In this document: one piece after another, positions 34,499 to 42,840 of the stretch
How positions within the stretch are numbered: the first letter of the stretch is position 1
Layout: every line of letters begins with the position of its first letter
NCBI GenBank assembly: GCA_022841545.1
Contig: JALHRF010000001.1
Span: 62,001 to 126,000, forward strand
DNA from: Bauldia sp.
GTDB taxonomy: Bacteria > Pseudomonadota > Alphaproteobacteria > Rhizobiales > Kaistiaceae
DNA length: 64,000 nucleotides
Reading direction: 5' to 3'
Translations under genes and position numbers: made by a program
The notes under the pieces: model-generated
What the model was told of the DNA's origin: nothing
What the model saw: only the letters and a program-made list of their open reading frames with translations
Database searches by the model: none

Positions 34499-35305
34499 TC
34501 AGTAGCCGCCGCCATCGAAATTGGTGATCTGGCTCTGGAGGCCGGTCAGCGTTGTCTGAAGGTTCGAGACCTGGGCGATCGAATGGCCGTGATTGCTGTC
34601 GGCCTTGGCGCCGATCGCGGCGACGAGGTTCGGGATGTCAGCCATGCCGAGGGCCACCAGACCGGTCTTGCCGTTCACCGACGATACCGGTCCATTGGCG
34701 ATGATCTCCAATGCCGTGGCAGCCGCACCTTCGGCTATCGCTGCCGCCTCCTGCGCCGCGGTCAGGGTCCCCCCGACCTCACCCGCGACCTCGAGGATAG
34801 TCTGGGCAAGCCCTGCGCTTGCCGAGACGACCCAGTCGGCGTGCTCGGCACCGGACAGACCGCCATGAACGGCGACGACCGTGAAGGCGAGGCCACCGAT
34901 GCTTCGGTCATAGGCTTGGACGCGAAGCATCGCCCAGTCATCAACAGCGTCATCCGCCTGGCGCGACAGGATCACGTAAGGCGTCGGTGCGAAGAGCGGC
35001 CGAGCAGGTGTGTCGTCGACGGCGAGCGTCGTCTCAAGGCCAACCGAAAGCGACAGCGGCGTAGCCGACGTTGCCACCAGAAACCCGCTCGCGGCCGCAG
35101 CCTGCGCCTGGGCGAGTGCCGGGCCGAGGACCTCATTGACCCGATTGAGGCCGAGCGTAACCAAGCGATCCGTGGCGCCGGTCACAGATGCCAGGCCGGC
35201 GTCGATCTGAGCCAGGCTCTCGGCGATCAGCCGGAAGCGGCGGTTGAAGAAATCGCGGTCGAGGACCTGCTGATCGCGAACCCGAAGGTCCTCGAACCTT
35301 AGCAT
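34499..35305 (-). CDS. Phage tail fibre or baseplate-associated protein
   Basis: 268 residues from the ATG at 35305. The first 60 are helical (LRFEDLRVRDQQVLDRDFFN), then a beta-rich middle (SGFLVATSATPLSLSVGLET) and a C-terminal half with SSVNGKTGLVALGMADIPNL, a repeat type shared with the neighbouring fibre. It ends NFDGGGY. The open frame upstream to 35734 overlaps other genes and is not used. Function is inferred from position between DUF4815 and collar-fibre genes. Confidence 0.72.
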   Translation of the reverse strand: MLRFEDLRVRDQQVLDRDFFNRRFRLIAESLAQIDAGLASVTGATDRLVTLGLNRVNEVLGPALAQAQAAAASGFLVATSATPLSLSVGLETTLAVDDTPARPLFAPTPYVILSRQADDAVDDWAMLRVQAYDRSIGGLAFTVVAVHGGLSGAEHADWVVSASAGLAQTILEVAGEVGGTLTAAQEAAAIAEGAAATALEIIANGPVSSVNGKTGLVALGMADIPNLVAAIGAKADSNHGHSIAQVSNLQTTLTGLQSQITNFDGGGY

Positions 35306-35309
35306 CGGT

Positions 35310-35480
35310 TTACGCCTTACTGATCGGGCTGACCGACGCGACGGCATCGGGGGTCGCGCGCTTGACCGCTTCGTACATCGCCGCCTTGACCTGATAGCGG
35401 GCACCCGGTCGAAAGCGGATGCCATCGACCTCGACCGGTCGGTTGACGGTGAGTTCGTAGTGCGAGGGCTTCTTGGCCAT
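35310..35480 (-). CDS. Small phage protein (56 residues)
   Basis: An ATG at 35480 opens MAKKPSHYELTVNRPVEVDG and continues IRFRPGARYQVKAAMYEAV to a TAA at 35310-35312. Its upstream AGGAGGACATTCTCCG provides a ribosome site. It lies four bases before the next gene's start and forty after the DUF4815 stop, so it fits the operon without overlap. Such short basic proteins occur between fibre genes of related phages; no function is known. Confidence 0.7.
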   Translation of the reverse strand: MAKKPSHYELTVNRPVEVDGIRFRPGARYQVKAAMYEAVKRATPDAVASVSPISKA

Positions 35481-35520
35481 CGGAGAATGTCCTCCTGCTT
35501 GTCGGATCGTTCGGCTCTGG

Positions 35521-37827
35521 TTACGACTGCGAGAACTCGATCAGCTCGCCGACATGGAAGAGCGCTGCCGCACTGGTCGTGGCGCCGACGATCTTCACTG
35601 CGTAGCTGCTGACCGCCGAGACGTTGAAGATCGCGGTGCGACGGAGCGAGCCGTCCGGCAGGGTGACATCCTCGACTACGTCGGCAGTCTCGGTGCCGGC
35701 CAACGCGGGCCCGGTGAGCAGCGAGACAGTGCAATTGTGGCTCGCCTCCTCGTAGGCCTGCAAGTCGACGATGACCTTGATGCTGTTGCTCGGCGAACCA
35801 AGGGTTCGGGTTGCCCCGATCCAGGTGAATGACGTCTTCGGCCGGCTGACGATCGCCTGTGAGCCGACGAGACCGAAGCCCGGCATAAGATCGGTGGTGC
35901 CGGTCAGCGTCACCCGAAGCGGCAGGATGGCCGGGAGGCCGGCGAGGTTGGGGCCGTTGGGCGCGCCGTCGAGCGGCACCCAGGCGCCATTCACCTGCAC
36001 CTCAAAGTCGGTGCGGCAGGCGGGCGGCGTGATCCCCTCGTTGAGGATGTCGATATCGAGGATGCCGCCGGCGAGCTGGAGCGCGGTCAGTTCGACCGAG
36101 AGACGAGTCCGCTCGAACTTCGCGAAGTAGAGCCGAAGCTTGAGATCGTCGGTCAGGTTGCCGGCGAAGAAAGCGCCGTCGGTCGAGACAAAGAACGTCC
36201 CCTGCACCACACCGTTGTCGGTGTTGCTCATCGCCACGTAGTGGTCACCGGTGGTGACGCAGACGAGCGCATAGCGGCGGCCGGCAACCAGGTAGGTAGG
36301 CGGCAGGACGATCCTGGTCTCGACCAGGGACGGCAGCCCGATGCCGCCGGAGACAGATCCAACCTTGACCTCCGCCACGGGGACCGTGGTCCGGGACAGC
36401 ACCCGCGTGAGGTCCGGCATACCGAACGAGGTCTCGCAGATGAGGACGGTGATATCGCCGGTCGCCGCCTTCCGCGAGACGAAGAGGCCGATCTGGCTCA
36501 GCCAGCCGTCCTGTGAGTTGAGGAAGGTCTGGGCGATCTGCTGGCCGTTGATCGAAGCAGTGGAGGTGACGCGTTCCCAGTAGGGCTCCTGGTAGATGTC
36601 GATCCAGAACTGGCGAACCCGCACCCAGTGGACATTGCCGTTGGGGATGACCTGGCCGTTCGGCATCCGGTCCGGCACGCCGTTGATCACCTCCCACGTC
36701 TCGCCGTTCAGGCGGAAGACGTTCCGGGCCATGTCGTAGGTACCCTGGCGCCACCAAGTGCCATTGGTGCAGACCTCGCGGGTCGCGCCATAGCGGCGGC
36801 GCTCGCGGGACCGGGTTAGTTGGCGGATCTCGGTGGCCTCGTAGGTGTACTGCGCCATCCGGGTCTCGCCGGAATACCCGGTGAGGTCCATCCGGAGGCC
36901 GTGTCCGTACTTCGGCAGGACGAAGCCATTCGTCAGCGTGACATAGACGTTGTTGGGGTTGAGGAGCGCCAGGGTTGACGTCGCAGATCCAGCCTCGGGG
37001 AAGCGGATGCCTTCGCCCACCACAGCGTCGAAGCTGGCGTGGCCCGGGTTCGAGCCGTCGTCGGTCAGGAAGTGGTCGGTTCCGTAGTAGATGTAGGCGC
37101 CGGGCTCATAGACCTTGTTGCGGAGGTCCTCGAGCTGCTGGGTGAGGTCGACGACTTCGTTCTTGAGGGCAAAGGCAAGCATCCGGTCGGCAAGTGCCGA
37201 CAGATCGGTACGGAGCGTGTCGACCTGGCCGCTGATCTGGCCGCGCCATTGCTCGAGCGCCGTGACCCGGTTGGCGACGAGGCGGAGGTTGGGCAGCTGC
37301 GTCGCTGCCCACTGTTCGATCGCGACGATGCCGGTGGTATCGAGGAGCACGTAGGCGAGGACGGTGACGTTCGCGTCCGTCGCCGGATAGGACGGATCGG
37401 GGCTCTCGGTGCCGGCGACGCTCGAGACTTCGCAGCGCCGATGGCTTTCCATGGCAACCGACTGCGGCTCGGTGGTGCCGAGCTGGGCGTCGATCAGGAA
37501 GTCGCGTGGCTGGACATCGGTGTCCACGGACTGGCCGAAGGCGACCAGCGCAATCCGCTTGCGAGTAACGAGTGGCAGGGCGTTGAAGAGATCGACCACG
37601 ACATCGTCGTTGCGGGCGAACACGGCGCCACCGGCATAGAGACGCCCGGCGCTCAGCGTCACCTCGGTCGCCGCGGTCTTGGTGGCGAAGAAGCCGACAT
37701 AGCCCTTGCCGGCCTCGACCGCGTCCCTGACTACGTGGTCGAGCGAGGCGCGAGCAAAGTCCTGCGCATTGTTGAGGTCCGCCGACTGGAGCTCCTGCCG
37801 GTCGCGGAAGAGAACCGTGCTTTCCAT
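35521..37827 (-). CDS. DUF4815 phage baseplate or fibre protein
   Basis: 768 residues. The N-terminal half matches DUF4815 tail proteins (VLFRDRQELQSADLNNAQDF, RLYAGGAVFARNDDVVVDL, and later FLTDDGSNPGHASFDAVVG and ARNVFRLNGETWEVINGVPD). The second half is beta-rich and may form a large fibre or spike. It follows gpI in the same orientation, where P2 has its fibre gene H, so it probably links baseplate to fibres. Confidence 0.78.
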   Translation of the reverse strand: MESTVLFRDRQELQSADLNNAQDFARASLDHVVRDAVEAGKGYVGFFATKTAATEVTLSAGRLYAGGAVFARNDDVVVDLFNALPLVTRKRIALVAFGQSVDTDVQPRDFLIDAQLGTTEPQSVAMESHRRCEVSSVAGTESPDPSYPATDANVTVLAYVLLDTTGIVAIEQWAATQLPNLRLVANRVTALEQWRGQISGQVDTLRTDLSALADRMLAFALKNEVVDLTQQLEDLRNKVYEPGAYIYYGTDHFLTDDGSNPGHASFDAVVGEGIRFPEAGSATSTLALLNPNNVYVTLTNGFVLPKYGHGLRMDLTGYSGETRMAQYTYEATEIRQLTRSRERRRYGATREVCTNGTWWRQGTYDMARNVFRLNGETWEVINGVPDRMPNGQVIPNGNVHWVRVRQFWIDIYQEPYWERVTSTASINGQQIAQTFLNSQDGWLSQIGLFVSRKAATGDITVLICETSFGMPDLTRVLSRTTVPVAEVKVGSVSGGIGLPSLVETRIVLPPTYLVAGRRYALVCVTTGDHYVAMSNTDNGVVQGTFFVSTDGAFFAGNLTDDLKLRLYFAKFERTRLSVELTALQLAGGILDIDILNEGITPPACRTDFEVQVNGAWVPLDGAPNGPNLAGLPAILPLRVTLTGTTDLMPGFGLVGSQAIVSRPKTSFTWIGATRTLGSPSNSIKVIVDLQAYEEASHNCTVSLLTGPALAGTETADVVEDVTLPDGSLRRTAIFNVSAVSSYAVKIVGATTSAAALFHVGELIEFSQS

Positions 37828-37832
37828 AGGAA

Positions 37833-39089
37833 TCAGACCTCGATAAGTTGACCGAGCGCAGAACTGCCGACGGCGAGGCGATCGCCGGCGCGGGGAAGAC
37901 GCCAGGTGCGGGTGTCGATCAGGATCCGGTCGCGGAGCGCCTTCGCCACGCGGATCGCCTCACGGACGTCAGCGATGGACTTGCGGTTGCCCAAGAGCAG
38001 GTAGCCGTTGACGAAACGACCCGCGGTGCGTGGCGCAACACGGCCGGTGATCCGGGTCTGGACCTCGGCGTGATAGGGCGGCATGCCGAGCCGGGTGAAC
38101 CCGAGATGCGTCGCGCGCTTCCGCTCGTCCGGCACCCGCTCCGAGTCGTGGATGTGCCAACGCTCGTAGAGGTATCGCCAGGCAACGGTCGGCGGCAGGC
38201 ACTTGCCGACGATGAACTGTCGACGAGTGGCATAAAGAGCGGTCGGCTGTCCGGGATGAGCCTCGGCGACAGCCTCCGGCCTGATGTCGATCAACTCGGC
38301 ATTCGGCCAGGCGGTAGTGTAGGTCTCGCGGCCAAGGCGGAACTCGTAGCTCTGATCACGTGGGATCCGGATGATCCGCTGCCGGACACCGAAGTCATCA
38401 ACGAGGAAGGCCCTGGCCTTCGGCGGCGCGGTCAGGTGGACGGCGGCCGTCGGCTTTGGCGCGAGGACAACTTCGTCGTAGCCGACGGCATCGACACGAC
38501 CGACAGCTTCAGCAGAGACCGTCCGGATGGTCAACGTCGTCTCGACGCCGCGGTCCCACAGCTTCGCCGTCCGCACGAACCGCGACCAGGCACCAACATC
38601 TTTCACCATGGCGGCGTTGAGAAAGGCCTTGTCCCGACCGAAGGCCTTGCTGGTGAAGTGGGCGAAACGCCATGTGCCGCGGCCGACGAAAGGGTAGATC
38701 CGCAACTGTGCGAACCGTGCCAGATAGGCCGCCCGCTCCTCCGGCGTGAACGAAGGGACCATGAAGGTCTTGGCCGGCGGCACGATGAACCGTCGCGGAT
38801 CCGCGCCCATGATCCGGATGTGCTCGGCGATCGAGGCGGCAGTGCCTTTCCGCGCGTGCATCGCCAGAGCGCGCGCCGTGAGAAGCCGCCGCTTCTCCTC
38901 CGGCCAGGTCGCCTCCCACAGATCAACCGACAGCGCCCAGGCGAGCCACGGCAAGTGCTGCGCCGAGATCTCGTAGGGACGGACCAGCTTCGGCAGGTCG
39001 ATGGGCAGTCCGTCAATCCGGGCGCCAGTCAGGTCCGCGGCGGTCTCGAACGATGTCCGGTTCGGCGGAAGGAGGACGTCCCGGGCCAT
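37833..39089 (-). CDS. Phage tail protein I (baseplate)
   Basis: 418 residues, longer than P2 gpI (about 180). The first 140 hold the gpI-like domain (DLPKLVRPYEISAQHLPWLA, then ALSVDLWEATWPEEKRRLL and HARKGTAASIAEHIRIMGAD). The rest is an extension with beta-rich motifs. It follows gpJ with a four-base gap, which is the P2 order W-J-I. It is needed to assemble the baseplate wedge. Confidence 0.85.
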   Translation of the reverse strand: MARDVLLPPNRTSFETAADLTGARIDGLPIDLPKLVRPYEISAQHLPWLAWALSVDLWEATWPEEKRRLLTARALAMHARKGTAASIAEHIRIMGADPRRFIVPPAKTFMVPSFTPEERAAYLARFAQLRIYPFVGRGTWRFAHFTSKAFGRDKAFLNAAMVKDVGAWSRFVRTAKLWDRGVETTLTIRTVSAEAVGRVDAVGYDEVVLAPKPTAAVHLTAPPKARAFLVDDFGVRQRIIRIPRDQSYEFRLGRETYTTAWPNAELIDIRPEAVAEAHPGQPTALYATRRQFIVGKCLPPTVAWRYLYERWHIHDSERVPDERKRATHLGFTRLGMPPYHAEVQTRITGRVAPRTAGRFVNGYLLLGNRKSIADVREAIRVAKALRDRILIDTRTWRLPRAGDRLAVGSSALGQLIEV

Positions 39090-39093
39090 CGGA

Positions 39094-39954
39094 TTACGCG
39101 TCCCGCGTCGAAGCGGTGGTGATCATCATGCCGGTGCTCGCGTAGACCTCGGTTTCGTCGAGCACGATGTCCACCGCCGGTGCGATCAGCTCGACCGAGT
39201 GCACGCCTTCCTGATGGAGCTTCGCGAAGATCGCCGAGCGCCGGAGGTTCATGCCGAGCATCCGGTTCCGTTCGAGCCAGTCTCCGAGCGCAGCCGTGGC
39301 GCGGCTCCGGACGACGCCGGCGTCCGGTCCGGGATAGAGCGTGAGACCTGCCTCGATGTTCACACCACGAACCGTCGGCGGCAGGACCTGAACGACATCC
39401 GTCAGGGGCCGGATCGCTTCGTCGCGGAGGTGGAGGCGGATCGCCTCGCGTTCGGCCTCGCTCGGGATCGGATCAGGTCCGGAGCGGAGCACCGTCAGCC
39501 GCACCACGCCGGGCTGAGTCATGATCGCAGAGACATCCCGCGCCCATGGCGCGACGGTAAGCACGTGGTACTGGTAGGCGCCCTCTGGTCCGGCCACCGA
39601 GAATGCCTCGGGGGCAAGCTGGACCCGCCGCCGAAGACGATCGTCCGCCTCGCCTTCCTGCCGGATAGTGCCAAACAGGGCGGCGAGATGATCGAGGTTC
39701 GAGCCGTAGGACGAGGCGAGCAGCACGGTGCGCGCCCCATCGTTGATCCGGGCACGAAGCCTGAGTTCACGGTAAGCAAAGGCCTCGATCAGCTTCCGAG
39801 CCGGTTCGCTTTCCAGGTCGATCACGCCGGCGATCGGCGGAAACCGGGCGACGAGATCGTCACGCATCTCCTTGACGATTATCTCGTAGTCGAGGGTCTC
39901 AATGATGTCGGATGGCGTGAGCGCAGACAGGTCGATCGCAGAGAATCGGCTCAT
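39094..39954 (-). CDS. Phage baseplate assembly protein J
   Basis: 286 residues of the gpJ family. Early motifs: LSALTPSDIIETLDYEIIVK and FPPIAGVIDLESEPARKLIE with AYRELRLRARINDGARTVLL. The core includes GPEGAYQYHVLTVAPWARDV and a SIMTQPGVVRLTVL-like strand. It is a wedge subunit. Its ATG overlaps the gpW stop by four bases, and gpI follows directly. No anomalies were noted. Confidence 0.9.
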   Translation of the reverse strand: MSRFSAIDLSALTPSDIIETLDYEIIVKEMRDDLVARFPPIAGVIDLESEPARKLIEAFAYRELRLRARINDGARTVLLASSYGSNLDHLAALFGTIRQEGEADDRLRRRVQLAPEAFSVAGPEGAYQYHVLTVAPWARDVSAIMTQPGVVRLTVLRSGPDPIPSEAEREAIRLHLRDEAIRPLTDVVQVLPPTVRGVNIEAGLTLYPGPDAGVVRSRATAALGDWLERNRMLGMNLRRSAIFAKLHQEGVHSVELIAPAVDIVLDETEVYASTGMMITTASTRDA

Positions 39955-40373
39955 GGCGTCAGCCTCTCCTCGATCAGCAGACCGTCCCGGTTGGCGTAGG
40001 CATCGAGCCGCCGCGCGCCTTCGACCGTGAAGTCACCAAAGATGGCCCGCGGCCGATACTCGCCCTCGAGGAAGACGTGCAGCTGCCCGTCGCGCGTCAC
40101 CTTCACCACCTCGATGCGCGTCACCCGAAAGCGCGGCTCCCACTGCTCGATCGCCGAGGTGATCGCAGCGAAGTACGGCGTCACTTCGTTCGGCGTGATC
40201 AGCCGGCCCAGGAGGTTGGGCACGAAGGAGCCATACCACTCGCGCATGGTCCGCGACCCGAAGCGGGTATCGAAGATGTCGCGGAGCGACTGGATGACGT
40301 GTTCCCAGCCGGTGACGATGCTGCCCGAGACTGCATCGATCCCGACCGACGGATCCCGGAGATTGACGGACAT
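39951..40373 (-). CDS. Phage baseplate protein W (gp25-like)
   Basis: 140 residues of the GPW/gp25 family: GTWEHVIQ-like HVIQSLRDIFDTRFGSRTMR is followed by GSFVPNLLGRLITPNEVTPY and a VRVT-type strand. It is the lysozyme-like wedge initiator seen in all contractile tails. The ATG at 40373 is chosen as the first codon of homologous sequence; the open frame beyond 40373 overlaps the neighbouring gene and is not homologous. Confidence 0.87.
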   Translation of the reverse strand: MSVNLRDPSVGIDAVSGSIVTGWEHVIQSLRDIFDTRFGSRTMREWYGSFVPNLLGRLITPNEVTPYFAAITSAIEQWEPRFRVTRIEVVKVTRDGQLHVFLEGEYRPRAIFGDFTVEGARRLDAYANRDGLLIEERLTP

Positions 40374-40380
40374 TGTGCGC

Positions 40381-40653
40381 CTACTGCTTGCCGCGGCGAC
40401 CTTTGCGAGCTGGGTCGAAGATGGCGGCCGGCGCCGACCGACCGGCTTGCGAGTTGCTCTCCGGCGATGGCTCTGCAAGCACCCCGGGGGGCAGATCGAG
40501 AGGTTCTGGCGAGGTGTCGAGGGCAACGAGCGTCCCGAGGCGCAGTTCGTGCTCGGCCTGCTTCTCGGTCAGCTCGAGCACCATGCCGACGCCGGTGTTG
40601 CGATGAGCCGCGACGAAGCGGCCCGCCTTCTCGGTGATGGCGTAGCGAGGCAT
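40381..40653 (-). CDS. Small phage protein, unknown function
   Basis: 90 residues starting PRYAITEKAGRFVAAHRNTG and TEKQAEHELRLGTLVALD, followed by a Pro/Ser-rich tail ending RKGRRGKQ. It has a GGAG site six bases before the ATG. It lies between baseplate W and the plus-strand cytochrome c. Similar short proteins with this N-terminal pattern occur in tail modules of related alphaproteobacterial phages as I recall, but no function is assigned. Confidence 0.7.
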   Translation of the reverse strand: MPRYAITEKAGRFVAAHRNTGVGMVLELTEKQAEHELRLGTLVALDTSPEPLDLPPGVLAEPSPESNSQAGRSAPAAIFDPARKGRRGKQ

Positions 40654-40740
40654 GAGGCACTCCGGGCTATAGTTGTCCGTGGGCGCCCCAAAGGCCAAAC
40701 ACGGCAAGGGGCATGTGGGTTCTGGCGAACGGCGACGGAG

Positions 40741-41055
40741 ATGAAGACCCTTCACTTGGCGGTGATCACGATGGTCGCGCTGTCCATCACCAATCCGGTA
40801 CTGGCCGACGAGGCGGCAACGCGCGGCGAGAAGGTGGTGGATCAGTGGTGCCGGCTATGCCACCTCCGCGCAGCCGACCCGCCTAATCCAGATATGGCGC
40901 CGCCCTATGAGAAGATCGTCCAACGTCCCGGTCGCGACGAGGCCTACTTCGTCCGGTTCCTGGAAGAAGACCACTTCCCAATGACGATCTACCGCCTGTT
41001 CGATGACGAGAAGCGGGACGTGGTCGCCTACCTCCTGTCGCTCCAGCGGAAATGA
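40741..41055 (+). CDS. Small periplasmic c-type cytochrome (phage cargo gene)
   Basis: 104 residues on the strand opposite to all neighbours. A signal peptide covers residues 1-22 (cleavage after VLA). The haem-binding motif is CRLCH (37-41), and Met81 in FPMTIYRLF is a candidate axial ligand. The C-terminal helix (KRDVVAYLLSLQ) is typical of class I cytochromes c. It would be exported and loaded with haem in the periplasm. It sits between tail genes W/J/I and V, so it looks like a cargo (moron) gene. No clear promoter was seen, and a convincing ribosome site is also lacking. Confidence 0.83.
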   Translation: MKTLHLAVITMVALSITNPVLADEAATRGEKVVDQWCRLCHLRAADPPNPDMAPPYEKIVQRPGRDEAYFVRFLEEDHFPMTIYRLFDDEKRDVVAYLLSLQRK

Positions 41056-41097
41056 GCCTCGGGCCGCCGCCGGAGAACAAGTCGGCCGACGGCTCCC

Positions 41098-41628
41098 TTA
41101 GTTCGCCGGGGCCTCCGTCTCGGCTATACCTGACACGACACCGCCATGGGTGTGGGTCGCGCCGATGTTCTTGCCATCGTGCCTGACCTCGCCGCCGGTG
41201 ATGGCAAGGCCATCGTTCGTTATTCCCAGGGTGACACCGGCGGTCCTGATTTCGAGACGGCCGTCCTTCAGCGTCACGCGGACATCGCCAAAGGTGAGGA
41301 CGTTTTCCTCGCCGCTTTCGGATGGCGCCGGGTTCTGGTTCGACCAGGTGAAGGGCACGGCCACCGCCTGCTGCCAGTCCCCCGCCGGCGCCATCAGCGT
41401 GAACTGTTGCCCGATCGACGGCGGCACGTGAACCTTAAGAGCGCCGGCCATTTGAGCGTAGGGAATCCAGGGCGACAGGAACGGCTTGCCTTCGACGTCC
41501 GTTCCGAACTTCAAGCGGACGCGATGCCTGGACGTATCGACTTCTTCGACCGTCCCGTGACGCATCATGCCGGAGAAGCGGCGCTCGAGCTCCGCAATGC
41601 GGGCGGCGAGTTCGACGATTTCCCGCAT
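41098..41628 (-). CDS. Phage baseplate assembly protein V (spike)
   Basis: 176 residues of the gpV family: an N-terminal helix (EIVELAARIAELERRFSGMM), an OB-fold (VRLKFGTDVEGKPFLSPWIP) and a C-terminal beta-helix with the GATHTHGGV metal-binding HxH motif near the tip. The trimeric spike punctures the outer membrane. It starts the P2-type tail module and follows a gene of unknown function. Confidence 0.9.
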   Translation of the reverse strand: MREIVELAARIAELERRFSGMMRHGTVEEVDTSRHRVRLKFGTDVEGKPFLSPWIPYAQMAGALKVHVPPSIGQQFTLMAPAGDWQQAVAVPFTWSNQNPAPSESGEENVLTFGDVRVTLKDGRLEIRTAGVTLGITNDGLAITGGEVRHDGKNIGATHTHGGVVSGIAETEAPAN

Positions 41629-41637
41629 CGATGTGGT

Positions 41638-42414
41638 TCACATATCGGCATTCGAGAGGACCAAATCAGACGGCCCGCCCGTGATCCTGATCTCTTCGAG
41701 GGTCTTTGGATCCGCGGCGGGATCGAGGATAGGACCGATGCCGATGGCATCCGCCGTTGCGAGATGAATGCCGAGGGCATTCGCCGCGCGGCGCCAGTCA
41801 GCAAGTGGCCCTCCTTCGATCGTCGCGCGGAGAAGGTCGGCGATCGGTGAGAGCGCTTCGTCCCCTGTCATCACGGTGAGAACATCCTCCCAGGTCGAGC
41901 CCGGTATCACCGTTGCTCCGTCGGAGGGAGCCTCGATCAGGTCACAGTTCAGAACGATCTGCCGAGCAGCGAATCGGACGCCGTGTTCGACTGACGCACC
42001 GCGTCGCGAGGAGCGTTTGTGGATCCGCGGCACAAGCTTCATCCACACCCGCGACCAGGCGGTCCGTTCGCGGGTCAGCGCCGCCATCACCTGATGCTCG
42101 ATCAGATCGAGAACGATCTCCATGCCCTCGTCGGTATGCGGGATGGAGAGGCTGACGTCCCCGCTCATTTCAACCCGCGACGCGATCGCTGCCTCGATCA
42201 CCAGTTCGCATTTTGTGTTGCCGTGCATCAGGTCGCGCCCGATCGTCTCGACCTCATGGTCGTCGGTCGTCACGATCAGGACCGGCGCGCGGGTCTCGGC
42301 GATGGTCTGATCGATCGGATCGATCGCGCTGTCGAAGACGCGGGCCTCCGCAAGGGTCGCGCCTTTCAGAGCGCGGGCGGCGGCAATCCGCATGGCAAGG
42401 CGTGAGAGGCTCAT
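41638..42414 (-). CDS. Phage head-tail or tail completion protein, tentative
   Basis: 258 residues with no firm family match. Visible: SLSRLAMRIAAARALKGATL at the start, TDDHEVETIGRDLMHGNTKC and a helical C-terminal half. It lies between the 138-residue putative joining protein and gpV, where lambda- and P2-like phages encode tail completion or terminator proteins. Its ATG overlaps the preceding stop by four bases. A tail-terminator role is inferred from position. Confidence 0.6.
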   Translation of the reverse strand: MSLSRLAMRIAAARALKGATLAEARVFDSAIDPIDQTIAETRAPVLIVTTDDHEVETIGRDLMHGNTKCELVIEAAIASRVEMSGDVSLSIPHTDEGMEIVLDLIEHQVMAALTRERTAWSRVWMKLVPRIHKRSSRRGASVEHGVRFAARQIVLNCDLIEAPSDGATVIPGSTWEDVLTVMTGDEALSPIADLLRATIEGGPLADWRRAANALGIHLATADAIGIGPILDPAADPKTLEEIRITGGPSDLVLSNADM

Positions 42415-42827
42415 TGCGGCTCACCCTCGCGGACGAGCAGGAACGCCAGATCCCCCATGTTGGTCGGCTGGATCGCCGCGATGGCATACGTCGGCGAGCC
42501 CGGGTGACCGGGAAGGCTGAGAAGGTCGCCCTTGGCCGGCCTCAAGGAGAGTGTTTCGACCTGCTGACGCGCGATCCAGAACTCCGACCGCGCCGCGTTC
42601 ACCCGAGTGGTGCCGTCCAACTCGGCACCGCGCGCCTGCCCGTGCAGATCAAAGCTCGTCGGGCGCGCCGAGAAGACACCCCAGACGATCGCACCGTTCC
42701 GGTCGGCGTCGGCGGTGCGCTCGACATACTGCTCGGATCGCCGCGGCTGAAGGACAGCCTGTTCGCCGTAGGCCGTCACTACCGCGGAGGACGCGGCCGC
42801 GTCGAGGTCGTCAAACGGCGAGGGCAA
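42411..42827 (-). CDS. Putative head-tail joining protein
   Basis: 138 residues: PSPFDDLDAAASSAVVTAYG at the N-terminus and EFWIARQQVETLSLRPAKGD in the middle. Length and position right after the major capsid gene fit lambda FII or related connector proteins, but sequence similarity cannot be asserted from reading. The start at 42827 is 13 bases after the capsid stop. It is coupled to the next gene through ATGA. Confidence 0.6.
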   Translation of the reverse strand: MPSPFDDLDAAASSAVVTAYGEQAVLQPRRSEQYVERTADADRNGAIVWGVFSARPTSFDLHGQARGAELDGTTRVNAARSEFWIARQQVETLSLRPAKGDLLSLPGHPGSPTYAIAAIQPTNMGDLAFLLVREGEPQ

Positions 42828-42840
42828 TGGGTGCTCCGGC

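Noticed and set aside
23886-35305. Diversity-generating retroelement acting on fibre genes
   Set aside because: No reverse transcriptase and no template/variable repeat pair were seen near the fibre genes.
41146-41850. Plus-strand frame downstream of the cytochrome c gene
   Set aside because: Antisense to gpV and the next tail gene; no similarity to a second cytochrome or haem protein.
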